Source of the DNA: Asterella californica
Lineage: Eukaryota; Streptophyta; Marchantiopsida; Marchantiales; Aytoniaceae
Reading direction: 5' to 3'
Length of the DNA stretch: 64,000 bases
Assembly (NCBI GenBank): GCA_036924285.1
Contig: JAYKYS010000001.1
Location: forward strand, 32,239,501 to 32,303,500
The position numbers were made by a program, and so were the translations under genes. Below, piece by piece: positions 11,775 to 24,345 of this stretch (position 1 is the stretch's first letter; each line of letters starts with the position of its first letter). The notes below the pieces were generated by a model, which worked only from the letters and a program-made list of their open reading frames with translations, did not search any database and had not been told where the DNA came from.

Positions 11775-14700
11775 TCAACTGGAACACACGAGCATGTCAT
11801 GACAGGTTGCCTCAAGTAAAGCCACTACACATTCCACTACACAACGCTCCGCGTCTGTGCGACTACTACCACTCACCCATCGAGCTAAAACTGCATCGAA
11901 AGCATGCCTCAGCTGCAAGAGGAGGAGCCCAGCTCTTCTGTCGATGTGAAATCTTAGCCACCCTTCAACCTCCAAGAGCATCCAGTCTCCATTTAGCACA
12001 GGTGGCCCAGTATCACCGCAGACAGATACATTCCAACCTAGAAGAACAACGGCCAGGGGTGGAAGAAGAGTGCATCCCCTAACGAAAACTTGACTTGTCT
12101 GCATCTTTTCCTGGAATACTAGATAGTAGTGCAAACTGGGATTCAACTGTTTCTCTGACACGACGGAGGTAGGATGAATGAACACTCGCCCATTTTGAAC
12201 TCGAAATCCCAACCGCCACCTGTAGGCATGCTTGGTTGCATTTTTCATCCCCTTAGACTCCCTACACTGCTCCGATCTGGCAACGTTCGGATACAGCCCG
12301 GCTGCGAGAAGAGACCTCGCTACATGCGCGCCAACATCCGGACTGCTAGTTCTGAACCACGGTTCGTAGAGGCCTGCTTCCGACAAAGTTCGCTCAAACT
12401 GCTTCCGCATGCCCGCTATCAACCTCATCGTCATAGGAGCTAGGAAATGTGCATCACAGAATGAATGCCCTGAGCCGACAGCATTGGCTGCCACCCACTG
12501 ATTAAACGCAGTGACAAGAACAAGTTGATCACTTCCATAAGCAGGACCCCTGGCAAAGCTCTCGCGCATCTTGTCAGCCTCTTCTCTCCTTGAAACAGGT
12601 GCAATGAAGGGATCTCTGAAGCAGGCTGCAGCAGCAACTGTGAGTAAGGGGTCCAGACAGCCCAGTAGCGCTCCATAAACAAGCATTTTACCAAACCGAG
12701 GGTGCACCGCCAACTTTGCCAATGTCTTGCCAAGGTTCGTCAGCTTTTGGTACTGGTCGATGGCACCAAGCTGTTGTAGTACCTTGATAGCAGCATGGAC
12801 TGCAGTGCTCTTGGGTGGCTGCATAGCTTTAGAGAGGAAAGTGGCAATGTCACTCATCCCCGTGCTGGCAAAGTCCATCTCCTTCTGGTATATAGGCTGG
12901 TCACCACCTCCTACCGCAGTACCAGCCACCTGAAATCAGCGTTGACAGTTTTAGTTTGTTGCCGCCCTCGTCCGCCAGACACTGGTCTTTGCTGGAATGT
13001 CCTCCATGGCAACCATGACGCAAGCAACCATTGAGCGAAGCATTTTGCTCTCGCCAAACTCTTTGGATGCGAAGTATAAAGGAAGGATACTTACCGCACT
13101 AGGTGTTGCAATAGCTTTGATCTGCAAGCATAACTCCTCGAGAGGAACTCGCTGCATCTCCGGGATCTGGTGCTCTCGCATGGCCTGATAAGTCTGCATA
13201 TCCAACACATGTCAAGCTCCTTACAGAATATACACTCGGTTTATAAGGGAAGATCTGGTGGAGCATGGACTCTGGACATAAGCTTAAAAGGTTGTTGCAA
13301 ATTTGCTACTGATCAGCGAGAACTTACTACGCGAGTATACAGTCGATAGCACACTCCAGGTTGGACTCGTCCTGCTCGACCTTGTCGTTGCCTAGCACTA
13401 GCTTGTGAAGTCCACTGCATTAGATTTTGTTCCCAAGATTAAGCAAACGTGTGTTAGCCCATCTGGTCACACTTTTTGCGTCGATTAAACTCTCCCCCAT
13501 AATGAACGAACTGACAACAGCCAGTGACCCAATGGGGAGTTTACGATGGAATCAACAGTCTTCATTAATATTTGAGGAAAAGATATTAGTAGCGAAAGAT
13601 ACAAATGCAGCAGATTTTGTCAGACATGGCATGACATGCAGATACTATACGACCGTGAATGTTGTACCTGTACACGCATCGTTGTCATGTTCCTTGATGC
13701 ATCGAACTGTTTCTCCTTGATCTTACCACAGTCGACAACATAGACGACATCATCGATGGTAACGCTTGTCTCCGCTATATTGGTGGCCAGAACTACCTGC
13801 CAAAACAGAAGCAGAAGTGTCACAACGTACCTCTCTAACTCTGGAATGTTGACCCAACTGCCCAAGTGTTTTCTGGAAGAAATCTACAGGTACCTTGCGG
13901 ATTCCGGGAGGTGGCCGAGCAAAAGCAGCACGTTGCTCCCCGGCTGGCAGTTGAGAGTGCAAGGGAACCAACATCAGGCCCCTGCTCAAAGGGGTCTTCA
14001 GAAGCTTCTCGCGAACAATCGCAATTGTATCCCATCCCTGCAGGTGGCAACTGAGTCTTCTTAGCGGCAGATTCTTGTATATTCTAATCTAAATGTACAT
14101 ACAGGCACCGTACGATGTCCGAAGGCACTCAGCAAGCACATGCAAGCTCCGGAGAAAGCATAGAAGTGGACACTGCTTTTCCAACTGGTAAAGTTATATT
14201 GGTGACTAAAAGACGAATAATTAGTAACATCGACAGAAAGGGGAAGGATCAGAACATACGGGCAGGAAGACGAGAATCGCGCCTTCTCCTTGTGCATAAA
14301 ACTGAGCCACGAACAAAACAACTGAGGCTACAAGTTCGCAATCGACGTCCTCTTCATCGGAAATGCCCATCCGCGCCATATTTAACCTTGCAGCTACAAG
14401 ACTATTCGGACCCATGAGCTGTGGGAGGTCCTCCATGAAGAAAACGTTCACAGGGTGTGTCATTCCGGGAACGTTCACCAGAGGGCAGCAACTAAAGTAC
14501 CTGAATGTGAAGGAAAATTTAATGTCAGCTGAAGTACACAAACTTCACCTCGTGATAGCAAAGAACTGTTACTGTTCGGAGGTTATACAATGCCGCCTTC
14601 AAGCGACAAAGAGAGAGCAAGAAAGATCCATACCTCGTGAAGACAGATGCATCAAGTGTTGCACTCATTACGACCACTCGTAGAGAGAGATGATTCTTCA

Positions 14701-17700
14701 GAAGTTCCCGGACTACCACAAGGAGAAAATCAGTATCCACATCACGCTCATGAACTTCATCAATCATCACATGGCTCACTCCTGCCATTCCATCAGCTTT
14801 CTGCCAATCACAGCCCAAGACAATACGGTTAGCCTATGAAGTTGGTTGCCACTGGACGTCGAAAGTCAGCGGCAAATCATGCTATGTTCAGCCAATGAAG
14901 AAGTGAAACTGATCTGACTCAAAGGAAGTACTTTGCAGTACAAATAGGTCAACTGGGTCAGCTTTCTGCTGTTTAATTAATCCATTTGAGACGAGGTTTA
15001 GCACGTTTGAGGCATATCGATCCGCCAAGGAAAAGAAGTAGGCCCTGACATCTACCTGTGGTATGACTAATCCCTGTGAGCTGTTGGAGTCAGCTTGAGC
15101 AGAGAATGGTCACGAAATAGCGACAATATAAAGATAAGTTAGGCACCTGGACATCCTCATAGACAGAGAAAGAGGAAACTGTGTACGATGAACTGATAGC
15201 GCCATCAAAGTCCATCCAATGCTTGTCATACGGTGAAATTTAAAGAACGTGCGAAACATTTTGACGGTCAGAGGGGAACACTTAACAAGGAGCGTCAATC
15301 AAAGTCTGTAACGAAGTGAAACTATAAGCGATTATGACAGGAAGCATTCTCCAAAAATCAGAAAGCCGGCCTGAAATTGAACAAAATAATCAGTAATTCC
15401 ATTAAGTTTAATCCCCAGGAAAAGTGCCGTAATGTTTAATTTAAAATTAAAAAGTTGACCAACATCATCCTGTACCAGGAATTACGACGCATTCGAAGGA
15501 TTTTACACGACGCGTTGAACTGTTTCTTTTGGATGAAGTTGTGCAACTCTGGACTAGTATTTTATCTGTTTGGCATCTATGCTGGCCTCTGCAAGCCTTA
15601 GAAGTTTGGGCCGAAAAGAAGCAACAAAGAGACACGACCTCTAGAAGATCACTCATTTTACGCTCTAGTTCTCGTTCTTATCCATCACAGTAAGGACCTA
15701 ACGGTTTCTATCATGACTGCCAACAACGGCCAGGCCACCCAGATGCGTATGACACCAGCGGCTAGACATTTCCACCGAAAATTCACACTCGATCAAAACT
15801 GGGTGCGCCTCATACAGAGCAAGAGGCTACGTCTCTCAAAAGACTGCTGTCACTGCAGACTGGATATGACCATCTCTCCGAGAAACGAGGTGACCTCAGT
15901 ACTGACACATGCGGTGATACAGCAGATCCTAAAGAACAGGGTCTGAGCCATAAAGGAAATGGCAACGAAAATGTATAGGAGCCCTGTTGTTAAGTGGACT
16001 ACCTGACATTCATAATCTTACAACCTATTATGAGTCATCAAGTTCACAAATACGATGGACTCACCTTGGCTTTACCCAAGACTCCGGGAATGTGTGAGAC
16101 AACAAATACGTGGTCACTGTGAGCTGACCAACTGGTCCGCCTGATCGTACTCGATCTCAAGTTAGCAACCTCTTCACTCTAAAGACCTAGACCTTCTCAG
16201 GGCTTGTGCTGATACTATACTTGTCGTTTATCTTGACTACTTTGAATCTTCTACGTATATCTTCCTTTTAAATGAACAGAGACACCCAGAAAGGACTTCC
16301 ACCAGCTTTCAAAAATCTACTTTCACGTTTGCTGAAGCCCATGCAACAGTTCTTCCCTGAAAAATTGGCTACCTAAAGGAAGGCTAAGGGTATCCGTCAT
16401 ACCCTTAGCCTTCCTTTACCTTTCTATACCCTTAACCACACCATAGTCTACCTTGACATGGCCAGAACCGATATCCAGGAGTCCAAGATAGGCCTGGGAT
16501 CTCAAGGTCATCAAGAACTTTACACCAAACTTGCATTAATAACCTCTTTCTCGAAATTCCAGCGCCAACCCACCAAATATCGATACTACCTATAGAAAAA
16601 AAGCAAAGAGAGCAGAATTACCTATAATAACTACACGAGGATCACCATCGTGAAAAAGGAAACGTCATTACTGGACCAGAATCTGGCTAAATCCTAGGTC
16701 ACACAGTTTGGCGCTCCCACGACACAGCTGGTGCCCATGAGAGGACTCAGTTTGTGATTTGGCAAGTTAGAGGGAGCTAACACTTCGGAGCCCCTCGGTT
16801 AACGAAAGCCAAAGAGATAGATCCTCTCGTACCCTTGCAAACCACCCCAACCTCCCATCTTTCTAGCAGAGGCTGCATCTTGTTTGCTCTTTGGCAGCTC
16901 ACCCGTATAACAAAGGCCGTGTCGTCATGGTATGTCTTCTAGTTCCCTGGCTCCAGTTGTCTGGGTAAAAACTGCTCTCATGAGTAACGGATGGTCCAAG
17001 TCCTGTGCTTCATCACACTGCAGCACCATTTCCAGGAGCTTAATGATACATAATTTGAATTCATGGAAGAATCCAGAATGGGTGCAAAATTTCTTCTCTA
17101 TACCACTTGGGGATCCAAATTAAGTAGTGTCCACTTCCGAGCTGCAGCACCATCCAGGAAGTAAGGATGTGGGTTGCAGACAATAATCGCTCCCACATAC
17201 TTAGATCTGGAGAAATCACCGTAACCAAACAGAAAATTGCTCCGCTCTTGAAGGTGTGAATAAGAAAGTTATCCGAAGGGAGTCTAGAGACTCGACCCAC
17301 CTTTCCTCCGATACCAGACACTCCTAAAACCTCACTTCGTAAAGCCTCAATATTAGGCAAACTTTCAGGACCTTGTATCCCAAATATGATGTTAGATTCG
17401 AAGCTTGCAACTGAGTTCTTCAACCAAACAGAAACAACTTGCAGTTTTAAGGCAAGTAACGAGTCATCACGATGATCACACGATGGTAAGATAGGTTTAT
17501 TACAGATGTATAGATCACGCAAGTATCACCCCAAAACATTTAACGATTCGAAACATGGCTACTAAGATACTGCGTTCCCTCAACCAAAACAAACGAGTTA
17601 CAGTCTTAAAGCAAGACTTGAGTCATCATGATGTACAGATCATGCAAGTACCAAGTATGTCCACAGAAACACTCTAATACAGCGTGAATCGGGGCAAGGT

Positions 17701-20700
17701 TCCTCCAAACGGGAACATAGAGAAAGTTAACCTACGGACGAAAAGAAAAATTCAACAGCTCCGTCCATATGCATATATCACTGTGAGCCAGTTCGACAAT
17801 GAGCCTCCAGAAAGTGTTGATCATACATCACAATTTCATCCCAAAGAAATCAATTAAGGGACGACGAGAAGCGAAGAGACCACAGCGCTCTAGCATACAG
17901 TCGTACCCACAAACTACCCATAAAAGGTAAGGATTAAATTCGATGTCACAATAAATACCTGAACCGGATTTCGATTTCAGGGTAGCCAAGCACTAGCTGC
18001 GCGAACCGCATCAGAACAAAAGAATAAAAACAAAAAAAGTTGCTAAATCGAACTAGAGCATTCACACCTAAAACTTCTTGAGTCCAAGTTTGCGATCTCT
18101 AAATATCCTACTGTTCACGCAACAATAGTTTGGTTGTATGACAACAGCTGCTGACTTAAACGTGATTACAGTCGGTGGAAATCTGACCATCAGAGTTCCC
18201 TGGGACAGACTTCAATGAGTCCTATTATCGTCCCCTTCTTGCAAGTTCCTAATTTATACCATATTCCCGTGAACATCCGGCAAACACTGCACTTGGAACT
18301 TCGAAACTTGCAATGTTTCAAGAATTAAAGACATTCTCCTATGACCCGAATGAAACCAAAGTTTGAGTCAAACCTGCAGTCTGCGTAGAAGAATACCAGT
18401 TGTACAGTACAGAATGCTTCCTCGGGCCCTCGGAGGTGCACTCTCCAGTCTTATCACGTATCCCACACTCTTGCCAACCGCCTCACCCCTTTCCCATGCC
18501 ACACGTTCAGCGACACTGCAGTCCAGTCACAAAATATAGCTGTTGAGAAACGGCTGACTTTCAAATTCTCCTTAAGCTGACTTCTCTTAAGTGCGTACAA
18601 GTGTGAAGACAGTACTCATAGTACTGCCTTGCCATCTACTTGGTGGAACATATAATTTGGCAACTTGAACAATAAGAGTCACATGACAAGGTGACCATCA
18701 GAATTGACTATACCATTCAGTCGCTGGCATTGAAACTTATTCAGACAGCGCGTTTGAAAACGGACCCTGACGTGCGGGAAGGCAATCAGACGAATACTGT
18801 ATTCAAGGTCAGATGAGAAAACAGCTCTTGCTAGAGTGGTTACTTTTACTCCGCTGACAGAACATGGTAGTATAGTTGATACCAGAAAGAGCCTTGACGA
18901 CGAACGAATTACCTGATTGCAGCTATCCTCCTTGGCTGTGTCACCACAATGTGCACTTCAGCGCCCATACCTTGCATCTCAGCATCCTCGAGAACGAACT
19001 GTGGAACCTACAGAATACAACTTGGAAGAACAGTAAACATCCATAGTGTCCTCCACGGCACTTGACTCAGCTGCGGAAACAGGAAAGAACTGATCGTCGG
19101 ACACTGAGAAAAGTTAACTAGGTCTGGAGTTACTCCACGATGTGTTTCACTTCGATGTTTAGTTATATCTCCTACATCCCAGAAACAACATGAAATAAAC
19201 TCATGTTGATATCGATACCTGTGTAGTCTTCCCACATCCAGTCTCCCCAGTGAGGACAATCACGCGATTACTGCCCACGGCATCAACAATCTTTTGTCTC
19301 TCCATCCAGGAGGGTAGGGTTTGTCGGGCTCTTCTCTGCTCAGCAAACTCCGAGGAAGAGACCCTTTTTCTTGCCTCCAACCGCATCATAGCGTTTTCTG
19401 TTGCTAACTGCTCCCTGCTTACGGAGCTTATCGGACAATCGAATCCCGGATGCTGGTGGTGGACCCCATTCCCTGAGGCAGGTACAGTTTCTGACTGCCA
19501 CATCAGAGGAACCGAATTCTGTAGCTCTGCATGCAGACGCTGCAAAGCATCTTCCATCATCGCAAGCTCCTCATCTCGTAACCCAACGATTGCAGGCTGC
19601 TCGTTTTGCTGTCGAGAAGATGGCAGAACTATGAGTGAAATTACTGTCAAGCTCAAAATATATGATTCGTCCGGGGGAATGGCAGCTCAGCTAAGGAGCA
19701 AGAACCACGCTCAAAGACAGAGGTAACACCCAGTAGAATAACCTAATGAAGTACATTGAAAGTGCCAAAAAAGAAAGATGGCCTGTATGCTATCTTGGAA
19801 CGTCAAGTTAGCGTAACGCTGTCAAGCTCAAAATATATATGGTATTGATCTCTGTAAACATAAAAAGAAGCGTAAATGACTTGTTACCTGAAAATGTCCA
19901 ACTACAGTTCCTACTTGGATACGTACCTGCTGAATTTGCACAGCTTTAGCTGAGGTTGGTTTAGCTGCTATTACAATTGGAGCAGGTACTTGCGAATTGG
20001 GTTTGCTTAGGAGGCCCTCATTATGCAGTTTCTCACATGCTGCTGTGCAACACGCGCGCTCTGCCTCAGATTTATTGCGGCCATGTCCAACTGCCACATA
20101 CACTTCATTCCTTGAACGAAGTGGAACGGCCAACTCTGCGACAAATACCTACACAATAGAGACACAAACAATCATATGTTCGGCTGAGGGCCAAAAGTCT
20201 CTGATTGAGCAGTACTATATGAGTGGACCTGAACCAGGAAACCGCAACTTGGATCTTAACGGTGTTACCTTGGCATGATCTGGACCAGAGGAGCGTACTG
20301 TAATCGGCAAAGCTCGTGCGTTCCCTCCACAACACACATCGCGGAATGCCACACTTGTAACAAGAGTATTCTTGGGGTTGTCTCCCCATCCAGAGCTGCT
20401 TGCGCCATTTTTTGTCGTACCCAGCAAAAGTCCTTTCTCCTGTTACTGAGTTGTTAGAATCCATCAACAAAAGAGGTGACCAAAGATGCAATAACCAGGA
20501 AAAGACCGCCCAGAATTCCGACTTCCATACAGGCAAACGCCTTCATAACCACTGGAGCTCCTGAACTTACATGTAGAATTCTGCATGCATCCACGGCAGC
20601 GACCCGCTCAGACTCTTTCTTCGTACGAGCCACTCCTATTCCCCATGTTTCTGAATTATCCTGAATGCAAGAATAATACACCTCCATGTCAAGGTCGAGC

Positions 20701-22211
20701 AACGAGAAGAAAGCTCACAGGAGATCAGAGGAATATTAGCTTGGGAATGCAGAATGTACATCGTAGGGTGTCCAACCCTACGGCCAGATATGGTACAGGC
20801 GATTTGCATTTGGTTTCAAACTTATGTATCATGGCCTCCTTTTCTAAAAATACGCTCAATGCTGGTCCCTTAGATGCATGCTGGATTCAGTCCGGCTGGA
20901 GGTACTTTCCACGCTTTCTGCATTGGAGCCTGATACGAGCTGAAGCAGGAAAACACGGTGAGCCGGGATAACCGCGGCTCTCAGAGCCACAATGTGCTCA
21001 CTCACAAGACCTATTAGAACTAGTCTCGTTGCCTCTGCCTGATGGATATTTGCCTGATACACAAAGCTCCATCTCCCATCTTCTTGATACCGTGATGCGT
21101 GGTGAGGTAGGAGAAACTGGGACGCTTCGACGGCGATATCCTGGGAGCCAAAGGTCCTCGAACACAGGATCCACTGGTGCTAGTCTCAATACCTGTGGCT
21201 AATAACCTGGAGATCTACCTTTCCCCGTCTCATTTTAGGTATTCACCGCTCAGCATTTTCAACACCAAGAAACTAATCCCATACGAAGGTGGAATTTGTA
21301 TATCCAGGTATGGCCTGTGGACGGATGGGGAAATACTATATACTACACGTCCAACCAAGAGAAATTCCTGAAACCTCTTGAAGAATTTGTATACTGGATG
21401 ACTGCATTGCCCTTTGGTAAGAGTTTATTACAGGCAGCAGTGTTAGCATGTATTCAATCTTCCCAGGGCCTCGCATCTGTTTTGAAGGAAACAATCAAAC
21501 CTCATTTCTCGCAGTCTCGACACGAGTTAACAGCACTTGACCAGGAGGAACGCAAGCCGAATACGCGATGGCCCGACGTTTGTTCCCGGAAGACTGGTAC
21601 AAACTGGCGTAACCACGCAAGATTGAGTTCACTCGTAGGTTTGCTTCGCTTTGAGGTCCACACAGCGATCACTAAAGTAAGCAGCATTTACATTTCTCAT
21701 CGGGGCACGACCCGATGAGAAATGCTCACGGCAGATAGAGCAAGAAGTGCCATAATGCCCCATAGTGCTCTGTATAGCAAGGCCCAAAAATGGACGAAAA
21801 GAAATCTTATTCTGAGTTGGATTCTCAACTGCATCAAGAAACGTGTTCTGAGATGCACATTCACCTGGATCCACATATGGTTTGGACAGTCTCACAGCTC
21901 TATCATGTTATAGTCAAAATTCAACGATCCAGTGAACATCGTTAATCTATGCCAAGCTCTTGACAGTAAAGGGGCATTACTGCGAGGTGAAGAACAATGC
22001 GCGCTTGATACTGCACATCTGGAGGTGCTCCAACCGCGGTAACACAGAACGGTAGCTCATGCTGAGTGAGACCAGCAAAGAGATGTGATTCAGAGAGCAG
22101 CAGCTTCGGATTTCCTTGCATCATACTCGTGATGTAGGCTGCCTTGGCATCGGCTCTTTTCCTTTTGTTCCCATCCAGGGCTGGCGCTGATCCCAGTACA
22201 CCCCGGTCCAT
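11775..22211 (-). CDS. DExH-box RNA helicase with two dsRNA-binding motifs (DHX9/DHX30-like), 14 exons
   Basis: An ATP-dependent RNA helicase of about 1127 aa, expected to unwind structured or double-stranded RNA. Exons on the minus strand are 22211-21981, 20681-20571, 20439-20269, 20148-19927, 19608-19219, 19007-18913, 18515-18374, 14800-14634, 14500-14260, 14037-13894, 13796-13668, 13414-13328, 13193-13095 and 12929-11775. All phases join. Residues 16-20 are basic (KRKR). dsRBM1 is at about 35-114 and dsRBM2 at about 135-225 (SGPDHAK, then RNKSEAERA). Helicase motifs are [11 protein letters not shown] (366-375), Ia TQPRR (398-402), II DEVH (468-471), III SAT (500-502), [10 protein letters not shown] (641-649) and [10 protein letters not shown] (690-697). 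The last exon carries the winged-helix, HA2 and OB-fold part. [10 protein letters not shown] after DEVH resembles DHX9/DHX30 more than DHX36. The start is the first Met after an in-frame TAG. At 13328 the GTAAGT donor was chosen because the extra Val restores family spacing. Least certain are exon 1 and its junction with exon 2. The gene looks intact. Confidence 0.92.
14801..18373 (-). other. Long intron 7 of the helicase (3573 bases)
   Basis: This intron separates the exon ending in [11 protein letters not shown] from the DEVH exon. The other introns measure 97 to 1299 bases. It contains a perfect 20-bp hairpin (16374-16418) and a diverged direct duplication of about 100 bases (17400-17525 and 17560-17650). 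A minus-strand open frame of 153 codons at 17061-17522 was not assigned. A nested mobile element probably enlarged the intron, but its type is unresolved. Confidence 0.7.
16374..16418. repeat. 20-bp perfect inverted repeat, 5-nt loop
   Basis: Bases 16374-16393 are the exact reverse complement of 16399-16418. It lies inside helicase intron 7, so the transcript would fold a 20-bp stem. No longer terminal repeats flank it. Confidence 0.95.
19644..19838 (-). repeat. Pair of identical 20-bp direct repeats in intron 4
   Basis: The 20-mer ctgtcaagctcaaaatatat occurs at 19644-19663 and again at 19819-19838, both inside the 318-base intron 4 of the helicase. This may be a footprint of insertion or a small duplication. 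Confidence 0.75.
20762..20782. repeat. 8-bp hairpin in helicase intron 1
   Basis: The arms at 20762-20769 and 20775-20782 are perfect complements with a 5-nt loop. It is short but has the same geometry as the longer snap-back repeats. Confidence 0.6.
21691..21724. repeat. 14-bp perfect inverted repeat in helicase intron 1
   Basis: Bases 21691-21704 are the exact reverse complement of 21711-21724 around a 6-nt loop. It lies inside the 1299-base first intron of the helicase gene. Confidence 0.92.
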
Positions 22212-22960
22212 GCCCTCTTCCACTGTCGTTCCCTATGCACCACCACTACCAATTCCGAATCGCTCAACACGTTCAGGTCGTTCCAATGCTCACCGCCTCC
22301 AACCCAACGCTCTCCAGTCCATGACAGCGCTTCTGCTTCTACCTGCATACAAACCAGAACACGAGGCTTTTGCCACGAAACTCAAGCTTCACTCTACCCA
22401 ATCCATCACACTCTCCGGCAATTCATTCCCGAAATTGACACGACTATGCTCCCTTCTCCTCCTCCTCCTCCTCTTCCTTCATGCCTCGAACTTCCGCTCA
22501 CCACTCACTCTTCCTTCACGCTACAACCCTCCTAAAACACGCAGAACTTGTACAAGCGCTCAACCGCATGCGGAAACAAACGGTCCTTGGCCTCCAAAGA
22601 AAGAATACTTAATGGGTGTGCTTCTTTCAAAATCCCAATCAATCTCGTCTCGTCAAGAAGTCCTCTGTTCTCCGGACATCTAACAGACAATCCGCTCCAC
22701 CTTTCCACTTTCCTTGTTTCTCTGCTCTCCACTTTCCTCCCCTGATAGCTGTGATAGGTCTTCCTTCCACCCTTCTCATCGTACTATATCTTTCTCTTCT
22801 TCTGCACAAACGAGCATTAGCTGCAGTTGAGGCGTCTGTCTGTCCGGATGATTCCTTTCTTTTTTTTCCTTCCTTGCCTTTCCTCAGAGTCCTCACCTCT
22901 GCCCTCCCTCTTACAGTTCTCGTCGGGCCGTCAGAAGTAGTAGTAGGCTAAACTGGAACT
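22212..22960 (-). promoter_or_regulatory. Presumed 5' region of the helicase gene
   Basis: This region is upstream of the assigned start on the minus strand. The plus strand is strongly pyrimidine-rich, including a run of CTC triplets at about 22456-22473, so the sense strand reads as GA-rich tracts such as often occur in plant 5' UTRs and core promoters. No TATA box or transcription start can be fixed. The overlapping open frames follow from the low-stop composition and are not taken as genes. Confidence 0.4.
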
Positions 22961-24345
22961 AAGTGAGCTCGGTATAATCGGAGAATCAGGCATCAGAGCT
23001 CGTTATACCATATGGCAGCAACAGAAGAATCTTTCCAAGGAATTCCCCCTGCCCTGCCTGCCCGTTCCCGCCTCGCCCCGCTTTACCTTCCCTACCGTAA
23101 GATAGCACCAGTCTCTCCCCACCTCACCGACACAATACGACGGATGCTTTCGTATTCACGGGTACCGCCGGAGGGGAAATGGGGCAAGCCAATGTAACCT
23201 TGAGCCTTGCGACACACTTTGCGGCCGCACGGTCTTGTGTTTCCTCGCTGAGTAGTCGGGACTACGGTACTGTAACCGACTCCCGGTGGCCCCACGTAGC
23301 AGGAATCGAAGGGAATTGACGGGCAGCTGTATCAAGATTCTCCATGGATGACCGGTATCTTGCGTATTCCATCTGAAAGGTTCTACCAAACTTTCCCTAA
23401 GCCAGCACCCGAATGTATCAGAGCAGACCTTTAGAAAACCCGCCGTTTCTGTAAGTCGGTTCCATGAGCGTCCGACTTCTTAGGACAAGACAAATCCAGA
23501 ACCTAGTGTAACGGAACAGCCTTGTAGAGTTGTACTTTTGACTTCCGGACAAGGAACGGAGGAGCTACATACAGTAGGGAAGGGAAAAGGTATCATTTGC
23601 TCCGTATTTGAATTGTGACCGGCTGACAAACAAACTACACCGGATCTTGTCCTGATGTCGACCTCTTGAGCTTTTGTCCGTCTATCACTGTCCACTGTTC
23701 AGACGAGAGATCTATCGGACAACGCCCTACTAGGGACCAGCTGGGCTTCTGCCGACTGTCTTCCGAGTTCCAGCCCTGAACAAGCAAGAGCCCAGGGGGG
23801 GAATCTAAGACCGGATTTAATGTGTGACCTACAGTTACCCGGCCTCAGCGCTAGGGGACCGTAGCACCTTCAGACAAAGTGACAATCTGTTGCCAAAATG
23901 GCAGAGCCTCTTGTTACGGACACGTCACGACTCAAAACTCTGTACCCTGACCTGGAAGGCAGGAAGCATCATCGCGAAGCGCAGAAAGAACGATGGAAAG
24001 TTGCAGACTGAATAGTACGGAAGACGCAATGTTCAGGTCTAATATTGTCTGTCCTTTATCCCATCTGGGGATGTGCAGATATTTGAACTACGGTCCAATA
24101 CTGACTGTAAAGTGCCGCTAATTCTGCAAGGAAGTTTATGCGTAATCCAACGTGTACAGTAAGTCTGAAAGATGTACCTGTCTTGCAACGACGCTTAGTG
24201 TACACATTCTCCTCATGCTTATCTTGCTTATCTTGTAGATGAGCATGAAAATGTGACCTCGGTAAATTTGATTCCTGGTTTATAAACAGTAAGATGAAAG
24301 GACGATCGATCGTTGAAGTCGGGGGTCGGGAGTCGGGAGTCGGCA
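22961..24345. other. GC-richer block of unknown origin
   Basis: Base composition is clearly richer in G+C than the flanks, and the style resembles organellar or mobile DNA. Minus-strand frames at 23092-23295 and 23156-23389 are open but match nothing I recognise. A mitochondrial insertion is possible but unproven. The block ends near a run of ggtcggga-type short repeats at about 24320-24340. Confidence 0.35.

Noticed and set aside
11753..12443. Plus-strand frames of 89-109 codons
   Set aside because: They are antisense to the long last exon of the helicase and have no motif of their own.
17061..17522. 153-codon minus-strand frame in helicase intron 7, considered as a LINE ORF1-like (DUF4283-type) fragment or an alternative exon
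   Set aside because: A weak resemblance was noticed but no motif was firm, and the exon join across the intron is already perfect without it.
19250..19726. 158-codon plus-strand open frame
   Set aside because: It is the antisense shadow of helicase exon 5, which carries [10 protein letters not shown] on the minus strand.
20998..21189. Possible extra helicase exon (reads [21 protein letters not shown] in one frame)
   Set aside because: It has no counterpart in the dsRBM, and exon 1 joins exon 2 in phase with a sensible fold without it.
23300..23330. Resemblance of gggaattgacggg to a conserved small-subunit rRNA segment
   Set aside because: The flanking sequence does not continue as rRNA, and the match is too short.
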